The notes under the pieces are model-generated. The model did not search any database, was not told the DNA's origin, and saw only the letters and a list, made by a program, of their open reading frames with translations. Below are positions 44,601 to 57,956 of a DNA stretch of 64,000 nucleotides, piece after piece. The DNA lies in NCBI RefSeq assembly GCF_043290135.1, contig NC_134707.1, forward strand, positions 135,905,319 through 135,969,318. Reading direction: 5' to 3'. Within the stretch, counting starts at the first letter, position 1; the number at the start of each line of letters is the position of its first letter. The stretch is from Rhipicephalus microplus. Lineage: Eukaryota > Arthropoda > Arachnida > Ixodida > Ixodidae. The translations under genes and the position numbers were made by a program.

Positions 44601-47600
44601 ACTAGAAAATCCACAGCTAGAGATTCCGCAACTAGAAACTCCACAACTATAAACTCCACCAATAGAGACTCGGCAACTAGAAATTCCATATCTAGAAACT
44701 ACACAACTAAAAACTCCCCTATAAAAACTCCACAACTAGAAACTCCACAACTAGAAACTGTACAACTAGAGACTCCGAAACTAGAAACTCCACAGCCAGA
44801 AACTCTGCAACTGGAAACTCTGCAGCTGGAAACTCCACAAATAGAAACTCCGCAATTAGAAACTCCGCAGCTAGAAACTCCACAACTAGAGACTCCACAA
44901 CTAGAAACTCCACAACTAAAAACTCCACAACTAGAAACTCCACAACTTGAAACCTCACAACCTTAAGTTCCGCAACTAGAAAATCCACAGCTAGAGATTC
45001 CGCAACTACAAACTCCACAAGTAGAAACTCCACAACTCAGAACTCCACAACTCGAAAGTCCTCAACTAGAAACTCCACAACTGGAAACTCCACAACTAGA
45101 CACTTCACAACTAAAAACTCTACAACTAGAAACTCCTAAACTAGAGACTCCACAACTAAAGAATCTACAACTAAATACTTCAAACTAGAAACTCAACAAC
45201 TAGAAACTTCAAAATTCAGAACTCTACTAGAAACTACACAACTGGAAACTCCACAACTAGACACTCCACAACTAGAAACTCCACACCTAGAGACTCTGCA
45301 ACTATGAAACTCTGCAACTAGAAACTCCGCAACAAGAAATTTCACAGCTTGAAACACCACAACTAGACACTCCGCAACTAGAAACTCCACAACTTGAGAC
45401 GCCGCAACTAGAAACTCCACAACTTGAAACTCCACAACTCAAAACTCCACAACTTGAAACTCCACAACTAGAAACTCCACAACTTGAGACTCCGCAACTA
45501 GAAACTCCTCAACTTGAAACTCCACAACTGGAAACTTCACAACCAGAAACTCTACAACTAGAAACTCTACAACTAGAAACTTCACAACCAGAGACTCCGC
45601 AACTAGAGACTCCACAACTGGAAACTCCACAACTTGAAACTCCTCAACTAGAAACTGCACAACTGGAAACTCCAACACTGGAGACTCCGCAACTTGAAAC
45701 TCCACAACAAGAAACTCCACAACCAGAAACTCCACAACTAGAGACTCCAAAACTCGAAACTCCACAACTAGAAACTCCACAACTTGAAACTCCACAACTG
45801 GAAACTCCACAACTACAAACTCTACAAATAGAGACTCGGCCACAAGAAATTTCAAGTCTAGAAAGTCCACAACTAAAAACTCCGCAATTGGAAACTCCAC
45901 AACTAGAAACTCCCCAACTAGAAACTCAACAACTAGAGATTCCGCAACTAGAAACTCCACAACCAGAGACTCTGCAACTAGAAACTCCGCAGCTAGAAAC
46001 TCCACAAATAGAAACTCCGCAACTAGAAACTCCGCAGCTAGAAACTACACAACTAGAGACTCCACAACTAGAAACTCCACAACTAGAAACTCCACAACTA
46101 GAAACTCCACAACTAGAAACTCCACACCTAGAAACTCCGCAACTAGAGACTCCACATCTAGAAACTCCACAACTAGAAACTCCACAACTACAAACTCCAC
46201 AAAGCGAGACTCGGCAACTAGAAATTCCATATCCAGAAACTCCACAACTAAAAACTTTACAACTAGAAACTGCAAAACTAGAGACTTCACAACTAGAAAC
46301 TCCACAACTATAAACTCCACCAATAGAGACTCGGCAACTAGAAATTCCATATCTAGAAACTACACAACTAAAAACTCCACTAAAAAACTCCACAACTAGA
46401 AACTCCCCAACTAGAAACTCTACAACTAGAGACTCCGAAACTAGAAACTCCACAGCCAGAGACTCTGCAACTTGAAACTCTGCAGCTGGAAACTCCACAA
46501 ATAGAAACTCCGCAATTAGAAACTCCGCAGCTAGAAACTCCACAACTAGAGACTCCACAACTAGAAACTCCACAACTAAAAACTCCACAACTAGAAACTC
46601 CACAACTTGAAACCTCACAACCTTACGTTCCGCCACTAGAAAATCCACAGCTAGAGATTCCGCAACTAGAAACTCCACAACTACAAACTCCACCAGTAGA
46701 GACTCAGCAACTAGAAATTCCATATCTAGAAACTCCACAACTAAAAACTCCACTCTAAAAACTCCACAACTAGAAACTTCACAACTAGAAACTCTACAAC
46801 TAGAGACTCCGCAACTAGAAACTCCACAACTAGACACTCCACAACTAGAAACTCTACAACTTGAAACCTCACAACCTTAAGTTCGGCAACCAGAAAATCC
46901 ACAGCTAGAGATTCCGCAACTAGAAACTTCACAAGTAGAAATTCCGCAACTCAGAACTCCACAACTCGAAACTCCACAACTAGAAATTCGACAACTGGAA
47001 ACTCCACTACTAGACACTCCACAACTAAAACTCTACAACTAGAAACTCCTAAACTATAGACTCCACAACTATACAATCTACAACTAGAGACTTCAAACTA
47101 GAAACTCAACAACTAGAAACTTCAAAATTCGGAACTCTACTAGAAACTACACAACTGGAAACTCCGCAACTTGAAACTTCACAACTAGAGACTCTGCAAC
47201 TATGAAACTCTGCAACTAAAAACTCCGCAACAAGAAATTTCATAGCTAGAAACACCACAACTAGACACTCCGCAACTAGAAACTCCACAACTTGAGACGC
47301 CGCAACTAGAAACTCCACAACCAGAGACTCTGCAACTAGAAACTCCGCAGCTAGAAACTCCACAAATAGAAACTCCGCAACTAGAAACTCCGCAGCTAGA
47401 AACTACACAACTAGAGACTCCACAACTAGAAACTCCACAACTAGAAACTACACAACTAGAAACTCCACAACTAGAAACTCCGCAACTAGAGACTCCACAA
47501 CTAGAAACTCCACAACTAGAAACTCCACAACTACAAACTCCACAACTAGAAACTGCACTACTGGAAACTCCACAACTTGAGACTCCGCAACTTGAAACTC

Positions 47601-48899
47601 CACAACTAGAAACTCCACAACCAGAAACTCCACAACTAGAGACTCCAAAACTCGAAACTCCACAACTGAAACTCCACAACTTGAAACTCCACAACTAGAA
47701 ACTCCACAACTACAAACTCTACAAATAGAGACTCGGCCACAAGAAATTTCATGTCTAGAAAGTCCACAACTAAAAACTCCACAATTGGAAACTCCACAAC
47801 TAGAAACTCCCCAACTAGAAACTCAACAACTAGAGATTCCGCAACTAGAAACTCCACAACCAGAGACTCTGCAACTAGAAACTCTGCAGCTGGAAACTTC
47901 ACAGATAGAAACTCCGCAATTAGAAACTCCGCAGCTAGAAACTCCACAACTAGAGACTCCACAACTAGAAACTCCACAACTAGAAACTCCACAACTAGAA
48001 ACTCCACAACTTGAAACCTCACAACCTTCAGTTCCGCAACATAAAATCCACAGCTAGAGATTCCGCAACTAGAAACTCCACAAGTAGAAACTCCACAACT
48101 CAGAACTCCACAACTCGAAAGTCCTCAACTAGAAACTCCACAACTGGAAACTCCACAACTAGACACTTCACAACTAAAAACTCTACAACTAGAAACTCCT
48201 AAACTAGAGACTCCACAACTAAAGAATCTACAACTAAAGACTTCAAACTAGAAACTCAACAACTAGAAACTTCAAAATTCAGAACTCTACTAGAAACTAC
48301 ACAACTGGAAACTCCACAACTAGACACTCCACAACTAGAAACTCCACACCTAGAGACTCTGCAACTATGAAACTCTGCAACTAGAAACTCCGCAACAAGA
48401 AATTTCACAGCTTGAAACACCACAACTAGACACTCCGCAACTAGAAACTCCACAACTTGAGACGCCGCAACTAGAAACTCCACAACTTGAAACTCCACAA
48501 CTCAAAACTCCACAACTTGAAACTCCACAACTAGAAACTCCACAACTTGAGACTCCACAACTAGAAACTCCTCAACTTGAAACTCCACAACTGGAAACTC
48601 CACAACCAGAAACTCTACAACTAGAAACTCTACAACTAGAAACTTCACAACCAGAGACTCCGCAACTAGAGACTCCACAACTGGAAACTCCACAACTTGA
48701 AACTCCTCAACTAGAAACTGCACAACTGGAAACTCCACAACTGGAGACTACGCAACTTGAAACTCCACAACTAGAAACTCCACAACAAGAAACTCCACAA
48801 CTAGAGACTCCAAAACTCGAAACTCCACAACTAGAAACTCCACAACTTGAAACTCCGCAACTAGAAACTCCACAACTACAAACTCTACAAATAGAGACT
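41625..48899 (+). repeat. Super-unit S6 (beta type)
   Basis: S6 has landmarks at 41831, 43780, 45837 and 47734. From about 41625 to about 46510 it repeats S5 at a constant 4889-bp offset, with no difference found in the stretches I compared. From 46.5 to 48.5 kb it matches S4 (34.2-36.2 kb) at offset 12302, which equals 7413 + 4889. It then runs into S7. The part 46741-47363 is repeated again in S7 at offset 9055. Confidence 0.85.
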
Positions 48900-49720
48900 C
48901 GGCCACAAGAAATTTCATGTCTAGAAAGTCCACATCTAAAAACTCCACAATTGGAAACTCCACAACTAGAAACTCCCCAACTAGAAACTCAACAACTAGA
49001 GATTCCGCAACTAGAAACTCCACAACCAGAGACTCTGCAACTAGAAACTCCGCAGCTAGAAACTCCACAAATTGAAACTCCGCAACTAAAAACTCCGCAG
49101 CTAGAAACTACACAACTAGAGACTCCACAACTAGAAACTCCACAACTAGAAACTCCACAACTAGAAACTCCACAACTAGAAACTCCACACCTAGAAACTC
49201 CGCAACTAGTGACTCCACATCTAGAAACTCCACAACTAGAAACTCCACAACAAGAAACTCCACAACTAGAGACTCCAAAACTCGAAACTCCACAACTAGA
49301 AACTCCACAACTTGAAACTCCGCAACTAGAAACTCCACAACTACAAACTCTACAAATAGAGACTCGGCCACAAGAAATTTCATGTCTAGAAAGTCCACAT
49401 CTAAAAACTCCACAATTGGAAACTCCACAACTAGAAACTCCCCAACTAGAAACTCAACAACTAGAGATTCCGCAACTAGAAACTCCACAACCAGAGACTC
49501 TGCAACTAGAAACTCCGCAGCTAGAAACTCCACAAATTGAAACTCCGCAACTAAAAACTCCGCAGCTAGAAACTACACAACTAGAGACTCCACAACTAGA
49601 AACTCCACAACTAGAAACTCCACAACTAGAAACTCCACAACTAGAAACTCCACACCTAGAAACTCCGCAACTAGTGACTCCACATCTAGAAACTCCACAA
49701 CTAGAAACTCCACAAAGAGA
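48900..49720 (+). repeat. 465-bp (31-monomer) tandem duplication in S7
   Basis: Landmarks at 48900 and 49365 head matching runs offset by 465 bp, an exact multiple of 15. Both contain CCACATCTAAAAACTCC, CCACAAATTGAAACTCC and CTAGTGACTCCACATC in the same order. The matching region of S8 (57957 onward) has a single copy, so the two super-units differ by this expansion. Because the offset is in phase with codons, it lengthens the LETPQ open frame to 348 codons (48951-49997), against 198 in S8. The gain comes from amplification, not selection for an open frame. Confidence 0.75.
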
Positions 49721-49980
49721 GACTCGGCAACTAGAAATTCCATATCTAGAAACTCCACAACTAAAAACTTTACAACTAGAAACTGCAAAACTAGAGACTT
49801 CACAAAGAGAAACTCCACAACTAGAAACTCCACAACTACAAACTCCACAAAGAGAGACTCGGCAACTAGAAATTCCATATCTAGAAACTCCACAACTAAA
49901 AACTTTACAACTAGAAACTGCAAAACTAGAGACTTCACAACTAGAAACTCCACAACTAGAAACTCCACTACTAGAGACTC
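49711..49980 (+). repeat. 135-bp (9-monomer) tandem pair
   Basis: The run beginning CACAAAGAGAGACTCGG starts at 49711 and 49846, exactly nine monomers apart. Each copy continues through CCATATCTAG and AACTTTACAACTAG to GCAAAACTAG. Equivalent pairs occur at 53001/53136 and 58318/58453. S4-S6 have only one such run at the matching place, for example about 31826 in S4. Confidence 0.75.
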
Positions 49981-52900
49981 CGCAACTCCACAACTAGAAA
50001 CTCCACAACTAGAAACTCCACAACTATAAACTCCACCAATAGAGACTCGGCAACTAGAAATTCCATATCTAGAAACTACACAACTAAAAACTCCACTAAA
50101 AAACTCCACAACTAGAAACTCCCCAACTAGAAACTCTACAACTAGAGACTCCGAAACTAGAAACTCCACAGCCAGAGACTCTGCAACTGGAAACTCTGCA
50201 GCTGGAAACTCCACAAATAGAAACTCCGCAAATAGAAACTCCGCAGCTAGAAACTCCACAACTAGAGACTCCAAAACTCGAAACTCCACAACTACAAACT
50301 CGACAACTGGAAACTCCACTACTAGACACTCCACAACTAAAACTCTACAACTAGAAACTCCTAAACTAGAGACTCCACAACTATACAATCTACAACTAGA
50401 GACTTCAAACTAGAAACTCAACAACTAGAAACTTCAAAATTCGGAACTCTACTAGAAACTACACAACTGGAAACTCCACAACTTGAAACTTCACAACTAG
50501 AGACTCTGCAACTATGAAACTCTGCAACTAGAAACTCCGCAACAAGAAATTTCATAGCTAGAAACACCACAACTAGACACTCCGCAACTAGAAACTCCAC
50601 AACTTGAGACGCCGCAACTAGAAACTCCACAACCAGAGACTCTGCAACTAGAAACTCCGCAGCTAGAAACTCCACAAATAGAAACTCCGCAACTAGAAAC
50701 TCCGCAGCTAGAAACTACACAACTAGAGGCTCCACAACTAGAAACTCCACAACTAGAAACGACACAACTAGAAACTCCACAACTAGAAACTCCGCAACTA
50801 GAGACTCCACAACTAGAAACTCCACAACTAGAAACTCCACAACTACAAACTCCACAACTAGAAACTGCACAACTGGAAACTTCACAACTTGAGACTCCGC
50901 AACTTGAAACTCCACAACTAGAAACTCCACAACCAGAAACTCCACAACTAGAGACTCCAAAACTCGAAACTCCACAACTAGAAACTCCACAACTTGAAAC
51001 TCCACAACTAGAAACTCCACAACTACAAACTCTACAAATAGAGACTCGGCCACAAGAAATTTCATGTCTAGAAAATCCACAACTAAAAACTCCACAATTG
51101 GAAACTCCACAACTAGAAACTCCCCAACTAGAAACTCAACAACTAGAGATTCCGCAACTAGAAACTCCACAACCAGAGACTCTGCAACTAGAAACTCCGC
51201 AGCTAGAAACTCCACAAATAGAACTCCGCAACTAGAAACTCCGCAGCTAGAAACTACACAACTAGAGACTCCACAACTAGAAACTCCACAACTAGAAACT
51301 CCACAACTAGAAACTCCACAACTAGAAACTCCACAACTAGAAACTCCGCAACTAGAGACTCCACATCTAGAAACTCCACAACTAGAAACTCCACAACTAC
51401 AAACTCCACAAAGAGAGACTCGGCAACTAGAAATTCCATATCTAGAAACTCCACAACTAAAAACTTTACAACTAGAAACTGCAAAACTAGAGACTTCACA
51501 ACTAGAAACTCCACAACTAGAAACACCACTACTAGAGACTCCGCAACTCCACAACTAGAAACTCCACAACTATAAACTCCACCAATAGAGGCTCGGCAAC
51601 TAGAAATTCCATATCTAGAAACTACACAACTAAAAACTCCACTAAAAAAAACTCCACAACTAGAAACTCTACAACTAGAGACTCCGAAACTAGAAACTCC
51701 ACAGCCAGAGACTCTGCAACTGGAAACTCTGCAGCTAGAAACTCCACAAATAGAAACTCCGCAATTAGAAACTCCGCAGCTAGAAACTCCACAACTAGAG
51801 ACTCCACAACTAGAAACTCCACAACTAAAAACTCCACAACTAGAAACTCCACAACTTGAAACCTCACAACCTTACGTTCCGCCACTAGAAAATCCACAGC
51901 TAGAGATTCCGCAACTAGAAACTCCACAACTATAAACTCCACCAATAGAGACTCGGCAACTAGAAATTCCATATCTAGAAACTACACAACTAAAAACTCC
52001 ACTATAAAAACTCCACAACTAGAAACTCCACAACTAGAAACTGTACAACTTGAGACTCCGAAACTAAAAACTCCACAGCCAGAAACTCTGCAACTGGAAA
52101 CTCTGCAGCTGGAAACTCCACAAATAGAAACTCCACAACTAAAAACTCCACAACTAGAAACTCCACAACTTGAAACCTCACAACCTTAAGTTCCGCAACT
52201 AGAAAATCCACAGCTAGAGATTCCGCAACTAGAAACTCCACAAGTAGAATTTCCACAACTCAGAACTCCACAACTCGAAAGTCCTATACTAGAAACTCCA
52301 CAACTGGAAACTCCACAACTAGACACTTCACAACTAAAAACTCTACAACTAGAAACTCCTAAACTAGAGACTCCACAACTAAAGAATCTACAACTAAAGA
52401 CTTCAAACTAGAAACTCAACAACTAGAAACTTCAAAATTCAGAACTCTACTAGAAACTACACAACTGGAAACTCCACAACTAGACACTCCACAACAAGAA
52501 ACTCCACACCTATAGACTCTGCAACTATGAAACTCTGCAACTAGAAACTCCGCAACAAGAAATTTCACAGCTTGAAACACCACAACTAGACACTCCACAA
52601 CTAGAAACTCCACAACTACAAACTCTACAAATAGAGACTCGGCCACAAGAAATTTCATGTGTAGAAAGTCCACATCTAAAAACTCCACAATTGGAAACTC
52701 CACAACTAGAAACTCCCCAACTAGAAACTCAACAACTAGAGATTCCGCAACTAGAAACTCCACAACCAGAGACTCTGCAACTAGAAACTCCGCAGCTAGA
52801 AACTCCACAAATTGAAACTCCGCAACTAGAAACTCCGCAGCTAGAAACTACACAACTAGAGACTCCACAAATAGAAACTCCACAACTAGAAACTCCACAA

Positions 52901-53000
52901 CTAAAAACTCCACAACTAGAAACTCCACACCTAGAAACTCCGCAACTAGTGACTCCACATCTAGAAACTCCACAACTAGAAACTCCACAACTAGAAACTC

Positions 53001-53270
53001 CACAAAGAGAGACTCGGCAACTAGAAATTCCATATCTAGAAACTGCACAACTAAAAACTTTACAACTAGAAACTGCAAAACTAGAGACTTCACAAAGAGA
53101 AACTCCACAACTAGAAACTCCACAACTACAAACTCCACAAAGAGAGACTCGGCAACTAGAAATTCCATATCTAGAAACTCCACAACTAAAAACTTTACAA
53201 CTAGAAACTGCAAAACTAGAGACTTAACAACTAGAAACTCCACAACTAGAAACTCCACTACTAGAGACTC
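53001..53270 (+). repeat. 135-bp tandem pair, second occurrence
   Basis: This is the same nine-monomer pair as at 49711, with starts at 53001 and 53136. The left copy carries AACTGCACAACTAAAAAC instead of AACTCCACAACTAAAAAC, and the right ends GAGACTTAACAACTAG instead of GAGACTTCACAACTAG. Those substitutions mark it as an independently diverging copy. Confidence 0.7.
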
Positions 53271-56200
53271 CGCAACTCCACAACTAGAAACTCCACAACT
53301 AGAAACTCCACAACTATAAACTCCACCAATAGAGACTCGGCAACTAGAAATTCCATATCTAGAAACTACACAACTAAAAACTCCACTAAAAAACTCCACA
53401 ACTAGAAACTCCCCAACTAGAAACTCTACAACTAGAGACTCCGAAACTAGAAACTCCACAGCCAGAGACTCTGCAACTGGAAACTCTGCAGCTGGAAACT
53501 CCACAAATAGAAACTCCGCAATCAGAAACTCCGCAGCTAGAAACTCCACAACTAGAGACTCCACAACTAGAAACTCCACAACTAAAAACTCCACAACTAA
53601 AAACTCCACAACTAGAAACTCCACAACTTGAAACCTCACAACCTTACGTTCCGCCACTAGAAAATCCACAGCTAGAGATTCCGCAACTAGAAACTCCACA
53701 ACTATAAACTCCACCAATAGAGACTCGGCAACTAGAAATTCCATATCTAGAAACTACACAACTAAAAACTCCACTATAAAAACTCCACAACTAGAAACTC
53801 CACAACTAGAAACTGTACAACTAGAGACTCCGAAACTAGAAACTCCACAGCCAGAAACTCTGCAACTGGAAACTCTGCAGCTGGAAACTCCACAAATAGA
53901 AACTCCGCAATTAGAAACTCCGCAGCTAGAAACTCCACAACTAGAGACTCCACAACTAGAAACTCCACAACTAAAAACTCCACAACTAGAAACTCCACAA
54001 CTTGAAACCTCACAACCTTAAGTTCCGCAACTAGAAAATCCACAGCTAGAGATTCCGCAACTACAAACTCCACAAGTAGAAACTCCACAACTCAGAACTC
54101 CACAACTCGAAAGTCCTCAACTAGAAACTCCACAACTGGAAACTCCACAACTAGACACTTCACAACTAAAAACTCTACAACTAGAAACTCCTAAACTAGA
54201 GACTCCACAACTAAAGAATCTACAACTAAATACTTCAAACTAGAAACTCAACAACTAGAAACTTCAAAATTCAGAACTCTACTAGAAACTACACAACTGG
54301 AAACTCCACAACTAGACACTCCACAACTAGAAACTCCACACCTAGAGACTCTGCAACTATGAAACTCTGCAACTAGAAACTCCGCAACAAGAAATTTCAC
54401 AGCTTGAAACACCACAACTAGACACTCCGCAACTAGAAACTCCACAACTTGAGACGCCGCAACTAGAAACTCCACAACTTGAAACTCCACAACTCAAAAC
54501 TCCACAACTTGAAACTCCACAACTAGAAACTCCACAACTTGAGACTCCGCAACTAGAAACTCCTCAACTTGAAACTCCACAACTGGAAACTTCACAACCA
54601 GAAACTCTACAACTAGAAACTCTACAACTAGAAACTTCACAACCAGAGACTCCGCAACTAGAGACTCCACAACTGGAAACTCCACAACTTGAAACTCCTC
54701 AACTAGAAACTGCACAACTGGAAACTCCAACACTGGAGACTCCGCAACTTGAAACTCCACAACTAGAAACTCCACAACCAGAAACTCCACAACTAGAGAC
54801 TCCAAAACTCGAAACTCCACAACTAGAAACTCCACAACTTGAAACTCCACAACTGGAAACTCCACAACTACAAACTCTACAAATAGAGACTCGGCCACAA
54901 GAAATTTCAAGTCTAGAAAGTCCACAACTAAAAACTCCACAATTGGAAACTCCACAACTAGAAACTCCCCAACTAGAAACTCAACAACTAGAGATTCCGC
55001 AACTAGAAACTCCACAACCAGAGACTCTGCAACTAGAAACTCCGCAGCTAGAAACTCCACAAATAGAAACTCCGCAACTAGAAACTCCGCAGCTAGAAAC
55101 TACACAACTAGAGACTCCACAACTAGAAACTCCACAACTAGAAACTCCACAACTAGAAACTCCACAACTAGAAACTCCACACCTAGAAACTCCGCAACTA
55201 GAGACTCCACATCTAGAAACTCCACAACTAGAAACTCCACAACTACAAACTCCACAAAGCGAGACTCGGCAACTAGAAATTCCATATCTAGAAACTCCAC
55301 AACTAAAAACTTTACAACTAGAAACTGCAAAACTAGAGACTTCACAACTAGAAACTCCACAACTATAAACTCCACCAATAGAGACTCGGCAACTAGAAAT
55401 TCCATATCTAGAAACTACACAACTAAAAACTCCACTAAAAAACTCCACAACTAGAAACTCCCCAACTAGAAACTCTACAACTAGAGACTCCGAAACTAGA
55501 AACTCCACAGCCAGAGACTCTGCAACTTGAAACTCTGCAGCTGGAAACTCCACAAATAGAAACTCCGCAATTAGAAACTCCGCAGCTAGAAACTCCACAA
55601 CTAGAGACTCCACAACTAGAAACTCCACAACTAAAAACTCCACAACTAGAAACTCCACAACTTGAAACCTCACAACCTTACGTTCCGCCACTAGAAAATC
55701 CACAGCTAGAGATTCCGCAACTAGAAACTTCACAACTACAAACTCCACCAGTAGAGACTCAGCAACTAGAAATTCCATATCTAGAAACTCCACAACTAAA
55801 AACTCCACTCTAAAAACTCCACAACTAGAAACTTCACAACTAGAAACTCTACAACTAGAGACTCCGCAACTAGAAACTCCACAACTAGACACTCCACAAC
55901 TAGAAACTCTACAACTTGAAACCTCACAACCTTAAGTTCGGCAACCAGAAAATCCACAGCTAGAGATTCCGCAACTAGAAACTTCACAAGTAGAAATTCC
56001 GCAACTCAGAACTCCACAACTCGAAACTCCACAAATAGAAATTCGACAACTGGAAACTCCACTACTAGACACTCCACAACTAAAACTCTACAACTAGAAA
56101 CTCCTAAACTATAGACTCCACAACTATACAATCTACAACTAGAGACTTCAAACTAGAAACTCAACAACTAGAAACTTCAAAATTCGGAACTCTACTAGAA

Positions 56201-57956
56201 ACTACACAACTGGAAACTCCACAACTTGAAACTTCACAACTAGAGACTCTGCAACTATGAAACTCTGCAACTAAAAACTCCGCAACAAGAAATTTCATAG
56301 CTAGAAACACCACAACTAGACACTCCGCAACTAGAAACTCCACAACTTGAGACGCCGCAACTAGAAACTCCACAACCAGAGACTCTGCAACTAGAAACTC
56401 CGCAGCTAGAAACTCCACAAATAGAAACTCCGCAACTAGAAACTCCGCAGCTAGAAACTACACAACTACAGACTCCACAACTAGAAACTCCACAACTAGA
56501 AACTACACAACTAGAAACTCCACAACTAGAAACTCCGCAACTAGAGACTCCACAACTAGAAACTCCACAACTAGAAACTCCACAACTACAAACTCCACAA
56601 CTAGAAACTGCACTACTGGAAACTCCACAACTTGAGACTCCGCAACTTGAAACTCCACAACTAGAAACTCCACAACCAGAAACTCCACAACTAGAGACTC
56701 CAAAACTCGAAACTCCACAACTAGAAACTCCACAACTTGAAACTCCACAACTAGAAACTCCACAACTACAAACTCTACAAATAGAGACTCGGCCACAAGA
56801 AATTTCATGTCTAGAAAGTCCACAACTAAAAACTCCACAATTGGAAACTCCACAACTAGAAACTCCCCAACTAGAAACTCAACAACTAGAGATTCCGCAA
56901 CTAGAAACTCCACAACCAGAGACTCTGCAACTAGAAACTCTGCAGCTGGAAACTTCACAGATAGAAACTCCGCAATTAGAAACTCCGCAGCTAGAAACTC
57001 CACAACTAGAGACTCCACAACTAGAAACTCCACAACTAGAAACTCCACAACTAGAAACTCCACAACTTGAAACCTCACAACCTTCAGTTCCGCAACTAGA
57101 AAATCCACAGCTAGAGATTCCGCAACTAGAAACTCCACAAGTAGAAACTCCACAACTCAGAACTCCACAACTCGAAAGTCCTCAACTAGAAACTCCACAA
57201 CTGGAAACTCCACAACTAGACACTTCACAACTAAAAACTCTACAACTAGAAACTCCTAAACTAGAGACTCCACAACTAAAGAATCTACAACTAAAGACTT
57301 CAAACTAGAAACTCAACAACTAGAAACTTCAAAATTCAGAACTCTACTAGAAACTACACAACTGGAAACTCCACAACTAGACACTCCACAACTAGAAACT
57401 CCACACCTAGAGACTCTGCAACTATGAAACTCTGCAACTAGAAACTCCGCAACAAGAAATTTCACAGCTTGAAACACCACAACTAGACACTCCGCAACTA
57501 GAAACTCCACAACTTGAGACGCCGCAACTAGAAACTCCACAACTTGAAACTCCACAACTCAAAACTCCACAACTTGAAACTCCACAACTAGAAACTCCAC
57601 AACTTGAGACTCCACAACTAGAAACTCCTCAACTTGAAACTCCACAACTGGAAACTCCACAACCAGAAACTCTACAACTAGAAACTCTACAACTAGAAAC
57701 TTCACAACCAGAGACTCCGCAACTAGAGACTCCACAACTGGAAACTCCACAACTTGAAACTCCTCAACTAGAAACTGCACAACTGGAAACTCCACAACTG
57801 GAGACTACGCAACTTGAAACTCCACAACTAGAAACTCCACAACAAGAAACTCCACAACTAGAGACTCCAAAACTCGAAACTCCACAACTAGAAACTCCAC
57901 AACTTGAAACTCCGCAACTAGAAACTCCACAACTACAAACTCTACAAATAGAGACT

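Larger units (their letters stand above)
48900..57956 (+). repeat. Super-unit S7 (beta type, 9057 bp)
   Basis: S7 has landmarks at 48900, 49365, 51047, 52640, 54892 and 56790. Two similar sub-blocks stand side by side: 48.9-50.3 kb and 52.6-54.0 kb share the CTAGTGACTCCACATC variant and the paired CACAAAGAGAG runs. The part 53774-56420 repeats S6 (44719-47363) at offset 9055. The part 50418-52256 is repeated in S8 at 9131/9130. A one-monomer-scale repair relative to S6 occurs near 57090: S6 has CCGCAACATAAAATCC (about 48035), whereas S7 has the regular CCGCAACTAGAAAATCC. Confidence 0.85.

Noticed and set aside
48951..49997. 348-codon + strand open run of LETPQ repeats as a repetitive protein gene
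   Set aside because: The equivalent run in S8 has only 198 codons. Neighbouring super-units break it with stops and frameshifts, and three other frames are equally open. The extra length is the 465-bp in-phase duplication. No signal peptide, non-repeat domain or gene-like flank is visible.
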